In this document: piece by piece, positions 22,866 through 34,115 of the stretch
Layout: each line of letters starts with the position of its first letter
Position numbering within the stretch: the stretch's first letter is position 1
NCBI GenBank assembly: GCA_014218235.1
Contig: CM024766.1
Location: forward strand, 46,279,359 to 46,343,358
From: Colocasia esculenta
Lineage: Eukaryota > Streptophyta > Magnoliopsida > Alismatales > Araceae
Direction: 5' to 3'
DNA length: 64,000 nucleotides
Translations under genes and position numbers: made by a program
Notes under the pieces: generated by a model
The model's input: the letters and a program-made list of their open reading frames with translations, nothing else
What the model was told of the DNA's origin: nothing
Databases searched by the model: none

Positions 22866-25022
22866 TGTTGCCCAGTTGACGAGCCCAGAGGGGGGGTGAA
22901 TGGGTCTTTTAAAATTTTACTTGATTAGTACCTATACTTAAACATTCACAGAAAGATGATCTTTGATGAAGGTTAGAGAAGATCAGTATAAAAGACAAAC
23001 ACACAATGAGCAATCACACAACACAAGGAATTATCCTGGTTCAGATCTCCTCTCCTTAGGAGTCCTACGTCCAATCTCTGAGCAACAGCTCAGGATTCCA
23101 CTAACTAGGGTACAGTCCCCCTACGGACAAAAACAACACCCAGCTCAGCTGGTCTTCCTTCATACGAAGGGAATTACACCACCCTGGATACCCCACCAGG
23201 TCTTCCTTCTCAACAGAAGGGAACAACAACACCCTGGATACCCCACCAGGTCTTCCTTCAACACAGAAGGGAACAACAACATAAAAAGAATAAACATGAA
23301 TTCAAGCCCCTAGATCAAGATTTAGCAAATCAAGATCTGAAGCTACTAGCACTGAGAGCAAATGATCTAGACAAGGCACTCTCTCAGCACTATACTGGCT
23401 CTCTTCGGATTTCTATTACAGCATGGAGAGCAAAGAGCTAAAGACACACTGGAATTGAATTCTTGGCTCTCGAATTCTTTAGAAGATCTGCAAAGCTTGT
23501 AGTATGTGTTTCATGCCCTCTTCTGGAGCTGCTATCTTGAATTTATATGTCCGATTTGAAATGTAGTCGTTGAAGTAACTGTTGTCTCCTTGTTTGGTAG
23601 TCGTTAGACTGCTTGACATTTTGGAAGCTTCAACAATCTTTTATCCAGTTGAGCACGCAAAGAGATAAGGTATTCTGGCATCTATATGGTCCAATGTTGT
23701 ATGACAGAATGTCTTTAGGACCCTGCACATATTAAATGCTAGAACAGTAGACTGCTAGGCTGTCTCTTGGTGTCAGTAAACATTGATATGAATATTCACC
23801 AAAATAGCAATGCCAAATAGCTTGTTCTAAAAGATGTTGACAGAATATGCACGATAATGAAAAGATATCATCTGTATGCATGCAGAGATACGTTCTGTCT
23901 TCATTAAATGCATAGCAGTCAGACAGATAAAAGAAGACTTTGACTATTCAACGCTTTAAGATAAATGTCAAGTCGATATAAACCATAAAGTCGTTGTCTA
24001 TATGACTTATAAAATCGTTATGAGTACTAACAAGTCATTATAGAGAGCAAATCGATGTGTTCAATGAAGCAATCGTTCTGAACACTTAACAAATGTTATG
24101 AAAAGCAAGTCGATGTGTTCAACAAAGAAATCGTTATGAATACTTAACAAATCGTTATGAACTTTAAAGAAGTCGTTGCGCGAAGCAAATCGTTATGAGC
24201 GCTAAAGTAATCGTTGCGCGAAGCAAATCGTTATGAGCGCTAAAGAAATCGTTACACGAAGCAAATCATTATAAGCGCTAAAGAAATCGTTGCGCGAAGT
24301 AAATCGTTATGAGTGCTAAAGAAATCGTTGCACGAAGCAAATCATTATGATGAGCGAATCGTTACGATAACTTGAGGAATCGTTGCGATGAGCAAATCGT
24401 TATGATAACTTAACGAATCGTTGTGATGAGCAAATCGTTACGATGAGTGAATCGTTACGATAACTTAAGGAATCGTTGCAATGAGCAAATCATTATGATA
24501 ACTTAACGAATCGTTGCGATGAGCAAATCGTTACGATGAGCGAATCGTTACGATAACTTAAGGAATCGTTGCGATGAGCGAATCGTTATGATAACTTAAG
24601 GAATCGTTGTGATGAGCAAATCGTTACGACAAGCGAATCGTTATGATAACTTAACGAATCGTTGCGATGAGCAAATCGTTACGATAACTTAACGAATCGT
24701 TGCGATGAGCAAATCGTTATGACGAGTGAATCGTTACGATAACTTAAGGAATCGTTGCGATGTCAAGTCGTTATAGCTCTATTTAAAACGATATACATGA
24801 AGGAAATCGTTGTGACTTTCAACCGAAATCGATGTGGACTTAGATAGATACAATCTTGAAATAATTAATGCTTCAGAAATATAATGCTTACCAATATTAG
24901 CTTGATTGACCTTGACCTTGGAGTATTTCCTGTACTTAGGACTTAGAGAACTTTGATAAGGTTTTGTTAATTAGCAAAATACATGTATATTTAAAAATTA
25001 GTTGGGGACAGACTGATCATCA
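22866..25022 (-). repeat. 5' LTR of element B
   Basis: Plus strand TGTTGCCCAG...ACTGATCATCA. It carries a candidate TATA box (23541-23548, ATATAAAT on the minus strand) and the AATCGTT array. Short ORFs within it on the plus strand are not genes. Confidence 0.95.
23995..24765. repeat. AATCGTT-core minisatellite, B 5' LTR
   Basis: Same unit types and order as the 3' LTR copy but fewer units, which accounts for most of the length difference between the two LTRs. Confidence 0.93.
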
Positions 25023-25027
25023 CGCAC

Positions 25028-25480
25028 ACCACAATACAAGCACAGGTAGAGCTGAGATGGTGGACATGCCCCTCGCAGGCAGCACTAAAGGGGAGAGGAA
25101 GCCACCAAAACAAAACAATGAAGAACCGAATGAGGAGAACACTTACCGTATAAATAGAGGAGAAATCTGATTTTAAAATGCAGGGAACATTCAAATGGAT
25201 CAATCAAATTTTTGTATGGCATCCTCTGAAGCCCGTGAAGTACATGCGTTGTCGATCGCCTAGGAGGACTTTGCCTAAAGCAGCAGGCAGAGGTACAGAA
25301 AGTCGGAGAAAGCCAAGGGGGGAAGAAGAGATTCCTGGTTAGCTACGCCATGCCGTAGACGGGCTATTCTGCAACCTGCTTCGATGTGTTAGGGTTTCAC
25401 GAGCTTTGCCAATGTGAGCCTGCAAGATTCGCTCATAGGACAACAAGGGATAGACTGGCAAAGAGAGAGGGATAGAATCG
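25028..25480. other. Flank right of element B; no gene recognised
   Basis: Continuation of the locus split by element B. No coding pattern, RNA gene or repeat was identified. Confidence 0.45.
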
Positions 25481-25489
25481 CTCACGGGT

Positions 25490-25700
25490 GACAGTGCGAG
25501 AGAGGGTGAGAGGAAGAGATTCCCATACCGGAGACGTTGGACGGAGATGGGGAGATGATGGAAGAAGATGCTGGATGGAGAGACTGGACGGAGATGGGGG
25601 AGACGATGGGGGGAGACCGAGATGCCGAACGGAGATGGCGGAGACGATGGACTCAGACGCTCTCCACGGAGATGGGGGAGATGGCGAGAGGTCGGGTTGG
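25490..25700. repeat. G/A-rich imperfect minisatellite
   Basis: Units resembling CGGAGATGGGGGAGACGATGG (about 21-22 bp) recur at about 25535, 25588, 25639 and 25668 with interruptions. Both strands are open by composition, which explains overlapping ORFs that are not genes. Confidence 0.75.
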
Positions 25701-25795
25701 AATGGGGGAGATGACAGGGCACGGGACCAGAGGTGCACATGTCTTGTACGGGAAGGGGTAAAAAAGGTTGGTTAAAAATGGGCTAACCCTGTTCC

Positions 25796-25956
25796 GGGGG
25801 TGTTGGTGGGTTAGAAAAGTTTGAGTTAACTCAGAGTTAACTCAAATCTAACCATGTCCATACCGAGTTAACTTTTTTTGGTTAACAAACTCTATTTTGA
25901 GTTAACTCTGAGTTAACTTTGAGTTAACTTTATGTTAACTCATTACCAAAGTGAGG
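25796..25956. mobile_element. MITE-like element rich in GTTAAC, right end truncated
   Basis: Begins GGGGGTGTTGGTGGGTTAG; the right side ends TAACTCATTACCAAAG, the partial complement of a GGGGGTGTTTGGTAATGAG-type terminus. Between them GAGTTAACTC motifs face each other in several copies. The ends suggest a Tourist/Harbinger-type MITE that lost its right tip in the junction with the truncated LTR of D. No target duplication can be shown. Confidence 0.5.
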
Positions 25957-27749
25957 CTTAAGACACAGAAAATTCTCACTTGAAAGTTTGGTTAGTTAAG
26001 TGTGATAAAGAGTAGCGGTGCGGAAGCAAATAAACAATCACACAAAGGACACAAGAAATTTATCCTGGTTCAGCCCTTCCCACATAGAAGTCCTATGTCT
26101 AGTCCCCAAGCAATCTCTTGGGATTTTACTAACCAATGGTGTAGTCCCCCTCATGGACAGTACAACACATAGCACCCCAGCTGGTCTTCTTCCCGGGCAA
26201 GAAGGCAGCCCACTTCTCTTACAGGTTAAGAAGCCAACCTCCTGGTACAAACCCCAGTGCGGTTCTGCTAGACTTAAATCTCTAGCTAGATTCTACACTG
26301 TAAACAGTCCTACAGCTGGACAGAAGTCTTTCTTATAGAAAAAAGAACAAAGCTGAGAGTTGGAACAAATGAATACCAACTAAAAGAAACTCTCAGCGAA
26401 AAGATTCTCTCCCCCAGATTACAAAGATGCACACAGAGAGAGTGAAGAGAGGAGAAAGAGCTTGAAGCTTGAGGGCTTGAGATGCTTGAGCACTTCTTCT
26501 TGGGCTCGGGCTCTTTCTCTCTTTTCCTTTGAGTGTATGTGGCATTTTAGGTTCTTCACTGGATGTACACTATTTGAAAAATATTAGGAAAGCTCTGTTT
26601 TCTTCTTCTGCCTTGCTTCATCTTTTATATGAGAGACTTTGAATAGATCCGTTGAAGTTCTAGCCATTGCTCATCTTCTCTTTCTTCTGATATTTTGTGG
26701 TCTACAAGGTCTGCAAGCATAGAAGAAAGTGTTTAGATAAAAGTGTGTTTATGTAAAAAAGGTTCATACCTCTATGTTTCCTATTGTCTCCCAGAAGTGG
26801 TAGGTAAGCCCCTTTTTATCTGACAGGAGAGAAGAGATCTAGACAGATAAAAAAGATCTTCTGTCAGAAATATGTTTGACTTTTCATTAGGCACCAAAAC
26901 ATTTGAAACATCTGAGTATAAAGGAAATCGATGTTTAAGTTGAAATCGTTGTTGTGCTCAAATCGTTCTTTAAGTAAAGGCAAATCGTTACAGCGATCAA
27001 ATTGTTGTTTAACTTATAGAATCGTTGCAGCGATAAAATTGTTGTTTTAGTGAAGGCAAATCGTTGTTTGCTATCAAATCGTTGTTTAAGCAAGTCGATG
27101 ATGAAATTATAATGAATTGTTGTAGCGATCAAATCGTTGTTTCACTTACCGAATCGTTACAGCGACCAAATCGTTGTTTCACTTAACAAATCGGTACAAT
27201 AACCAAATCTTTGTTGAACTTATGAAATCGTTACAGCGATCAAATCATTGTTTAACTTATGGAATCGTTGCAGTGATCAAATCGTTGTTTTAGTGAAGGC
27301 AAATCGTTGTTTGCTATCAAATTGTTGTTTGAGCAAATCGATGATGAAATTATAACGAATTGTTGTAGCGATCAAATCGTTATTTCACTTACCGAATCGT
27401 TACAGCGACCAAATTGTTGTTTCACTTAACAAATCGGTACATCAACCAAATCGTTGTTGAACTTATGAAATCGTTACAGCGATCAAATCGTTGTTTTACT
27501 TATGAAATCGATGTGAGACTTAAATCGTTATTTCACTTATGAAATCGATGTGGCACTTTGTGAACTGAAATCGATGTATATTGAATAGACATCGATTTGA
27601 CTTTTTCAGTGCCAAACACAAAACGATAGTTCCATAAATTTATATTTATTAGGAAAACATGATTTTAAATATATTTAATAATATTTAATTAATCATAAGT
27701 TTTGTTATATCACCAAAATATAAGGGTAAAATGTAAGAGTGATTCAATA
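25957..27749 (-). repeat. 3' LTR of element D, truncated
   Basis: Matches the right LTR from its base 77 onward; ends GATTCAATA against GGTTCAACA in the other copies. A TATA candidate (minus TCATATAAAAGA, 26622-26630) is present. Confidence 0.88.
26925..27600. repeat. AATCGTT-core minisatellite, D 3' LTR
   Basis: About 37-38 bp units of the type AATCGTTACAGCGATCAA then ATCGTTGTTTCACTTACCG. Same core as B and C, with unrelated spacers. Confidence 0.9.
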
Positions 27750-27915
27750 ATCTCCCCCTTTTTGGTGATGACAAAACTTATAAGAATTTTCTGACAAAAA
27801 TACTTAAGGCATAGAAAATACCGAAAATTTATAGATAATGCATACTATGCATATTCTCCCCCTTTTTGTCACTAACCAAAAAGGAAGGATCTTACCATTT
27901 CATTTACTCCCCTTT
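27750..27915 (-). other. Multiple polypurine tracts of element D
   Basis: AAAAAGGGGGAGAT at 27750-27763 next to the LTR, AAAAAGGGGGAGAAT at 27852-27866, and AAAAAGGGGAGTAAA at 27903-27917. Two further G5 runs lie at 27970-28000. Confidence 0.82.
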
Positions 27916-27917
27916 TT

Positions 27918-28261
27918 GTGAAAATTTCTTACCAGTGAGGGGTTCAACAATGATTGACATTAATGAATAACTCCCCCTTAGAGTAGGCTCCCCCTGAGCA
28001 TGAGACTCCCTCTTTATGTGAGGCAAGTCAGATCTTCATGGTTCCTTTGATCTGTTGATCAATCTGGTCATCATCTGTCGACAGATGCTCATTGTGTGTC
28101 GACAACTACTATTGTATTTGCGTTTGTTGGTCTTGACCTTTCACATGTTGTTTGTCAAGTCTTCAGAATTATTGCCTGCATTGATCAGAGAGACTTGCAA
28201 ACCAAGGTAAGTGGTGATATAAATAAAACAAACAATTTGTGCCTACTCCCTCTTCAGATAA
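27918..28261 (-). other. Deleted pol region of element D; no gene
   Basis: Noncoding remnant between polypurine tracts and the protease scrap. It contains a short palindrome TCTGTCGACAGA near 28076 and a partial repeat TGTGTGTCGACAA just after. Confidence 0.5.
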
Positions 28262-30115
28262 GCGTTAGATGAAGAGCTGGCAGTCACCAATGCCTTGAGC
28301 ATCCTTTGTTCCTGATGCTCCAAGGCAATCCTGCAAACAAACTACTCAGAAGTAGGTACCCAAATCTTTTTGGGTCCTTGATGGTTAGATGCATAAAAAT
28401 ACCCTTTCGAAATCCATACTAGGTGTCTTGTTATGCAAATGTTTACTGTGTGTCCTAATTTATTGCAATGTGAACAACAATGAATATAATTTATTTTGCA
28501 GTTCTTATTATCTTTGTAATGTCTGTTCAGAACATAATTTTTGGAAACCTTTTTTTTACAGGGGCCTTTTTTCTGAGGCAACTTGGTTTCTTTTACGAAT
28601 TTTGGTAATGGATTTTTTCCTGGAATTATGGCTTGCTTTCCTTTTTCCGGAGGTATGTATCCAAGCCCTTATTTATTGTTTCCAAATTTTGATCCTTTTA
28701 AGCATAGGGCTAGAGATGTTTTCCCTTTAGTTAATTTTCTAACTGATTCTTTTAAATATAGATTTTCTTCAGTTAGAGTTTTTAACTTTTCTTCTAACTC
28801 TGATTTTTCATTGTTTTTACTTTTTAAATCTTCATTGAAGAGATAATTATTATCTTTACTTTCCTTTAATTGTTTTTCTAATTGTTCCATTTCGAATTTA
28901 AGATCAAAATTGGTGTTATCTAAGCAAGTGATGTTATTTTTCAGATTTTTTAGTTCTTTTACAACACCTTTATGGTTTTCATATAGTTCATTAAAGACTT
29001 CTTCTAAGTCTTCAGACTCTGACCCTGAATCAGTGCATGAATCAAAAAATGGATCAGATCGTACCTCCTTTAGTCCTACCATGAGGGCTAGACTTACCTG
29101 CTCTTTTTCGGAATTTGAGCTTGATGATTCTGAAGTTGTGGCCTCTTCATTTTCCCAAGCAGCCGCCATGACTTTTCTTTTGAATTTCTTGTGCTTCTTT
29201 TTGGACTTTTCTGGCTGACCTGTCTTTTTGAGTCTTGGACAATCTGGTCTCAGATTGTCCTGGTTTTCTGCATTCGTAGCAGATTGGTTCTTTTTCCTTT
29301 TTCTCTTTCTTTTGAATCCTTCTTGATCCATTTTTCTTCTTCTTTAGAATCTTCTGAAGCTTGGACAGTACTTCATCTACATCACTGTCTTCAGATCCTG
29401 CATTTTTTGAGCTAGAAGAAGAAGAGGTGGAAGGAGTAGCTACAACTTTAAGAGCATTAAAAATTTTCTTGGATGAGCCTCTAGATAATCACTCCATGTT
29501 AATTTCATGTGCCATGAGGGAACCAATTAACTTATCAATAGAGAACTTGGTTAGATCATGGGCTTCTTCAATAGCAGTGACATTGGGGGTCCATTAAAGA
29601 GTTAAAGATCTAAGCATTTTTCTGACAGTTTCTTCATCAGAAAGATTTTTACCAAGAGAACTTAGACCTACTACAATGCTCGAAAATCTATTATACATTT
29701 GAGTGATATTTTCGTTTGAAAGCATTTTAAATTGTTCATATTGTGAGACAAGAATATCTATCCTAATTTGTTTTACTTTATCTATTCCTTCATAAGTTAT
29801 CTGCAGTTTATCCCACATTTCTTTTGCATATTTACATGCAGATACTCTACTAAATTCCTTTTTGGATAAAGCACAACATAAATAGTTCTTTGCTTTAAAA
29901 TTTAGCGATAATTTATTCTTATCAACTGTTGTAATGGCAGTAGTACCTTTAGCAGGAACAACAACAAAATCACCTACCTCTATTACCTATCACAGATCAA
30001 AGTCTGTGCCTCGAATGAAACATTCCATTCTCATTTTTCAGTATTGGTAATCCTCTCCATCGAAGAGTGGAGGTCTGATGACTGATTGACCTTCAGCAAA
30101 TCCTTGAGCTGCCAT
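28262..30115 (-). pseudogene. Gag (plus protease scrap) of element D
   Basis: From the ATG at 30115 the reading starts MAAQGFAEGQ, RPPLFDGEDYQY and meets TGA within about 30 codons where B and C have Trp. Later pieces show the copia gag signature (MWDKLQITYEGIDKVKQ, QYEQFKMLSNENITQMY), an acidic/Ser-rich stretch (SESSSSNSEKEQ), a coiled-coil-like run and the second knuckle CSHCNKLGHTVNIC, ending GPKKIWVPTSE-stop at 28342. The first knuckle is degraded by frame changes. The pieces lie in more than one frame, so frameshifts add to the nonsense codon. After the gag stop comes TTTGTTTGCAG and a scrap reading GCSRHW in another frame, the start of protease. Confidence 0.85.
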
Positions 30116-30163
30116 GGATCTTCTCTAAGATCGTTGGATCTTCTTGATTGATCAAAGAACCCC

Positions 30164-30175
30164 TCTCTGATACCA
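30164..30175 (-). other. Primer binding site of element D (tRNA-iMet)
   Basis: Minus strand TGGTATCAGAGA, two bases from the LTR end; one mismatch at its end to the initiator-tRNA-Met complement. Confidence 0.85.
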
Positions 30176-30840
30176 CTTGTTGGCCCTTTTGGTGCGGCAG
30201 CAAGCTAACCTAGAGGGGGGGTGAATAGGTTTTTCTGAAATCTGAAATAGAAACTTAAGACATAGAAAATTATCACTTGAAAGTTTGGTTAGTTAAGTGT
30301 GATAAAGAGTAACAGTGCGGAAGCAAATAAATAATCATACAAAGGACACAAGAAATTTATCCTAGTTCGGTCCTTCCTACATGGAAGTCCTACGTCCAGT
30401 CCCCAAGCAATCTCTTGGGATTTTACTAACCAAGGGTACAGTCCCCCTTACAGACAGTACAACACCCAGCACCCCAGCTGGTCTTCTTCTCTTCTCCGGG
30501 CAAGAAGGCAGCCCACTTCTCTTACTGGTTAAGAAGCTAACCTCCTGGTACAAACCCCAGTGCGGTTCTGCTAGACTTAAGCCCCTAGCTAGGTTCTACA
30601 CTGTAAACAGTCCTACAGCTGGACAGAAGTCTTTCTTATAGAAGAAAGAACAAAGCTGAGAGTTGGATCAAATGAATACCAACTAAAAGAAACTATCAGC
30701 GAAAAGACTCTCTCACCCATTTTACAAAGATGCATACAGAGAGAGTGAAGAGAGGAGAAAGAGCTTGAAACTTGAGGACTTCAGATGCTTGAACACTTCT
30801 TCTTAGGCTGGACTCTTTCTCTCTTTTCCTTTGAGTGTAT

Positions 30841-32577
30841 TGTTGGCCCACTTTTGATACAACAACAAGCTAACCTAGAGGGGGGGGTGAATAGATTTTT
30901 CTGAAATCTAAAACAAAAACTTAAACAAAGAAAAATATCAATTGAAAGTTTTGTTAGTTTAGTGTGATGAAGAGTAGCAGTGCGGAAGCAAATAAACAAT
31001 CACACAAATAACACAAGGGATTTATCCTGGTTCAGCCCTTCCCACATGGAAGTCCTATGTCCAGTCTCCAAGCAACCTCTTGGGATTTTAATCCCTCAAG
31101 GACAATACAACACCCAGCACCCCAGCTGGTCTTCTTCTGTTTCCCGGGCAAGAAGGCAGCCCACTTCTTTTACAGGTCAAGAAGCCAACCTCCTGGTACA
31201 AACCCCAGTGCGGTTTTGCTAGACACAAACCCCTAGCTAGGTTCTACACTATATACAGTCCTCCAGCAGAATAAAGATCTTTCTTAGAAAAGAAAGAACA
31301 CGGCTGAGAGTTGGAACAAATGAAAACCAACTAAAAGAACTCTCAGCGAAATACTCTCTCCCCCAGATTACAAGATGCACACAGAGAGAGTGAAGAGAGG
31401 AGAAGGAGCTTGAATGCTTGAGTGCTTCAGTTGCTTGAACACTTCTTTTTGGCTCAGGCTCTTTCTCTCTTTTCCTTTGAGTGTATGTAGCGTTGAGGTT
31501 CCTCGCTAGTTGTACACTTCTTCAAAGATCTTCAGGAAAGCTCTCTTTTCTTTTCTTCAGCCTTGCTTCATTTTTTATATGAGAGGCTTTTGAATAGATT
31601 CATTGCAGTTCTTCTAGTCGTTGCTGATCTTTCTATTCTTTTTCTTCTTCAGATTGTCAGCCACTTGGTGGTCTACGAGGTCTGTAAGCATAGAAGAAAG
31701 TGTTTATCTAAAACAGTGTTTCTGTCAAAAAGCTCACATACCTCTATGCTTCCTATTTTCTCCCAGAAGTAGTAAGTGACCACCTTTTTGTCTGACAGGA
31801 AAGAAGAGATCTAGAGAGATAAAAGAAAATATTCTGTCAGAGACATTTTTGACTTTTCATTAGGTGCCAAACATATTTGAAACATCTGAGTATAAATAAA
31901 ATCGATGTTTACATGAAGTCGATGTTTGGACAAAGTCGATGTTTAAGTAAAAGCAATTTGTTATTATAAAGATAGGCAAATCGATGGGCAAATCGATGTT
32001 TCACTTATCAAATTGATATGAGAGGCAAATCGATGTTTTTACTTATCGAGTTGATGTGGCAACCAAATTGTTATGAAACTTATCAAATCGATGTTTTGGT
32101 CAAATCGATGTTCTCACTTATGAAATCGATGTGAGAGAGAAATCGATGTAAGAGAGGAATTGATGTGGCGATCAAATCGTTATGGCACTTATCGAATCGA
32201 TGTGAGAATCAAATCGTTGTTTCTCACTTATGAAATCGTTATGAGAACCAAAACGTTATAAGAGCAAATTATTGTTCTCACTTATGAAATCATTATGAAA
32301 ACCAAATTGTTGTTTCACTTAACGAATCGTTACACGATCAAATCGTTGTGAAACTTATCAAATTGCTGTTAGTGAAATCGATGTGGCACTTTGAACAGAA
32401 ATCGATGTATATTGAAAGAACATCGATTTAGCATTTTAGTGCACCACACACAGAGATAATTCCATAAATTTATATTTATTAGGAAAACATGATATTAAAT
32501 ATTTTTAATAATATTTAATTAATCATAAATTTTGTTATCACCAAAATATAAGGGTAAAATATAAGAAAGGTTCAACA
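30841..32577 (-). mobile_element. Solo LTR of the D family nested in the D 5' LTR
   Basis: Plus strand TGTTGGCCCACTTTTG...AAGGTTCAACA, 1737 bp, bounded by the perfect target duplication TGTAT (30836-30840 and 32578-32582). No internal region remains, so LTR-LTR recombination removed it. It carries its own TATA candidate (31572-31580) and AATCGTT/AATCGATG array (31900-32410). Confidence 0.95.
31900..32410. repeat. AATCGTT/AATCGATG-core minisatellite of the solo LTR
   Basis: Cores alternate between AATCGATG and AATCGTT with CACTTATC-type spacers; the AATCGATG form is commoner here than in the other arrays. Confidence 0.88.
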
Positions 32578-32964
32578 TGTATGTGGCGTTTTAGGTTCTT
32601 CACTGGATGTACACTCTTTGAAAAATATTCAGGAAAGCTCTGTTTTCATCTTCAGCCTTGCTTCATCTTTTATATGAGAGGCTTTGAATAGATCCGTTGA
32701 AGTTCTAGTCGTTGCTCATCTTCTCTTTCTTCTGATATTTTGTGGTATACGAGGTCTGCAAGTATAGAAAAAAGTGTTTAGATAAAAGTGTGTTTCTGTC
32801 AAAAAGGTTCATATCTCTATGTTTCCTATTGTCTCTCAGAAGTGGTAGGTAAGCCATTTTTTTGTCTGACAGGAGAGAAGAGATCTAGACAGATAAAAAA
32901 GATCTTCTGTCAGAAATATGTTTGACGTTTCATTAGGCCCCAAAACATTTGAAACATATGAGAA

Positions 32965-33640
32965 TAAAGGAAATCGACGTTTAAGTTGAAATTGTTGTTG
33001 TACTCAAATCGTTCTTTAAGTAAAGGCAAATCGTTACAGCGATAAAATCGTTGTTTAACTTATAGAATCGTTGCAGCGATGAAATCATTATTTTAGTGAA
33101 GGCAAACTGTTGTTTGCTATCAAATCGTTGTTTGAGAAAATTGATGATGAAATTATAACGAATGATGAAATTATAACGAATCATTGTAGCAATCAAATTG
33201 TTATTTCACTTACCAAATCGTTACAGTGACTAAATCGTTGTTTCACTTAACAAATCGGTACAACAACTAAATCGTTGTTGAACTTATGAAATCGTTACAG
33301 CGATCAAATCATTGTTTAACTTATGGAATCATTGCAGTTATCAAATCGTTGTTTTAGTGAAGGCAAATCGTTGTTTGAGCAAACCGATGATGAAATTATA
33401 ACGAATCGTTATAGCGATCAAATCGTTGTTTCACTTACCGAATCGTTACAGCGATCAAATCGTTGTTTCACTTAACAAATCGGTACAACAATCAAATTGT
33501 TGTTGAACTTATGAAATCGTTACAACAATCAAATCGTTGTTTTACTTATGAAATTGATGTGAGACTTAAATCGTTATTTCACTTATGAAATCGATGTGGC
33601 ACTTTGTGAACTGAAATCGATGTATATTGAATAGATATCG
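32965..33640. repeat. AATCGTT-core minisatellite, D 5' LTR
   Basis: Same units as 26925-27600 with scattered substitutions and a short duplication of GATGAAATTATAACGAAT near 33150. Confidence 0.9.
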
Positions 33641-33793
33641 ATTTGACTTTTTCAGTGCAAAACACAAAGCGATAGTTCCATAAATTTATATTTATTAGGA
33701 AAATATGATATTAAATATATTTAATAATATTTAATTAATCATAAGTTTTGTTATCACCAAAATATAAGGGTAAAATGTAAGAGTGGTTCAACA

Positions 33794-34115
33794 GAAGTTA
33801 TATCCCTTATTACGAGGATTTTGTGGACATACATGTTCAGCATGACGATGATGATTAGGTAAGAACTTGTTAAATATTTTTATTTACATATTAAGGAGGA
33901 TGGTGTTAATTTATAACTTTTCATGCATATGGTCAATAGAAGAGTTGGGAAAGAAGACTAAATCTTTCAAAGAAAGATGAAAAACGTGAAGATGACGATA
34001 TAAGTATTATATTTGTTTGTAAGAGTCTATGATTGTATCTTTAATATTAAATGAATACTAAATAATTATGTCAATATTAGATAAACACTAAAAAAAGTCA
34101 GACAAGCTTTTTTTT
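33794..34115 (+). pseudogene. hAT transposase-gene tail fragment
   Basis: Reads SYIPYYEDFVDIHVQHDDDD-stop, then an exon-like block with AGAAGAGTTGGGAAAGAAGA. Both blocks recur, diverged, at the end of the larger hAT copy (about 41100-41160 and 41295-41340) in the same order and strand. It begins exactly where the D LTR ends, so D inserted into this hAT copy and the rest is missing. Confidence 0.65.

Larger units (their letters stand above)
12299..25022 (-). mobile_element. Element B: complete Sirevirus-like Ty1/copia retrotransposon (12.7 kb)
   Basis: Flanked by a perfect 5-bp target duplication CGCAC (12294-12298 and 25023-25027). In element orientation it has a 5' LTR (25022-22866), a tRNA-iMet primer site, gag, pol, an additional envelope-like ORF, polypurine tracts and a 3' LTR (14550-12299). 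LTR termini are TGATGATC...GGGCAACA. Length, gag with two CCHC knuckles, the extra ORF after pol and repeated polypurine tracts all fit the Sirevirus lineage. All three ORFs carry nonsense codons or frameshifts, so it is not autonomous. Confidence 0.95.
25957..33793 (-). mobile_element. Element D: gag-only Sirevirus-like derivative with a nested solo LTR
   Basis: Minus-strand order: right 5' LTR (33793-30178, interrupted), tRNA-iMet primer site, broken gag, a scrap of protease, several polypurine tracts, left 3' LTR (27749-25957). Integrase, RT and RNase H are absent; sequence jumps from the protease edge (about 28262) to the polypurine region. The left LTR lacks about 76 terminal bases where it meets the MITE, so no target duplication survives. 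LTR ends differ from B and C (...TTCAACA on the plus strand), marking a third family. Confidence 0.88.
30178..33793 (-). repeat. 5' LTR of element D, split by a solo LTR
   Basis: Two parts, 30178-30840 and 32578-33793, read continuously across the insertion when compared with the left LTR (GAGTGTATGTGGC at the join). Right end GGTTCAACA at 33793. TATA candidate at 32668-32675; AATCGTT array at about 32965-33640. Confidence 0.9.

Noticed and set aside
25339..25775. Several Pro/Ser- or Arg/Gly-rich ORFs on both strands
   Set aside because: They follow from the G/A-rich minisatellite composition, not from coding selection.
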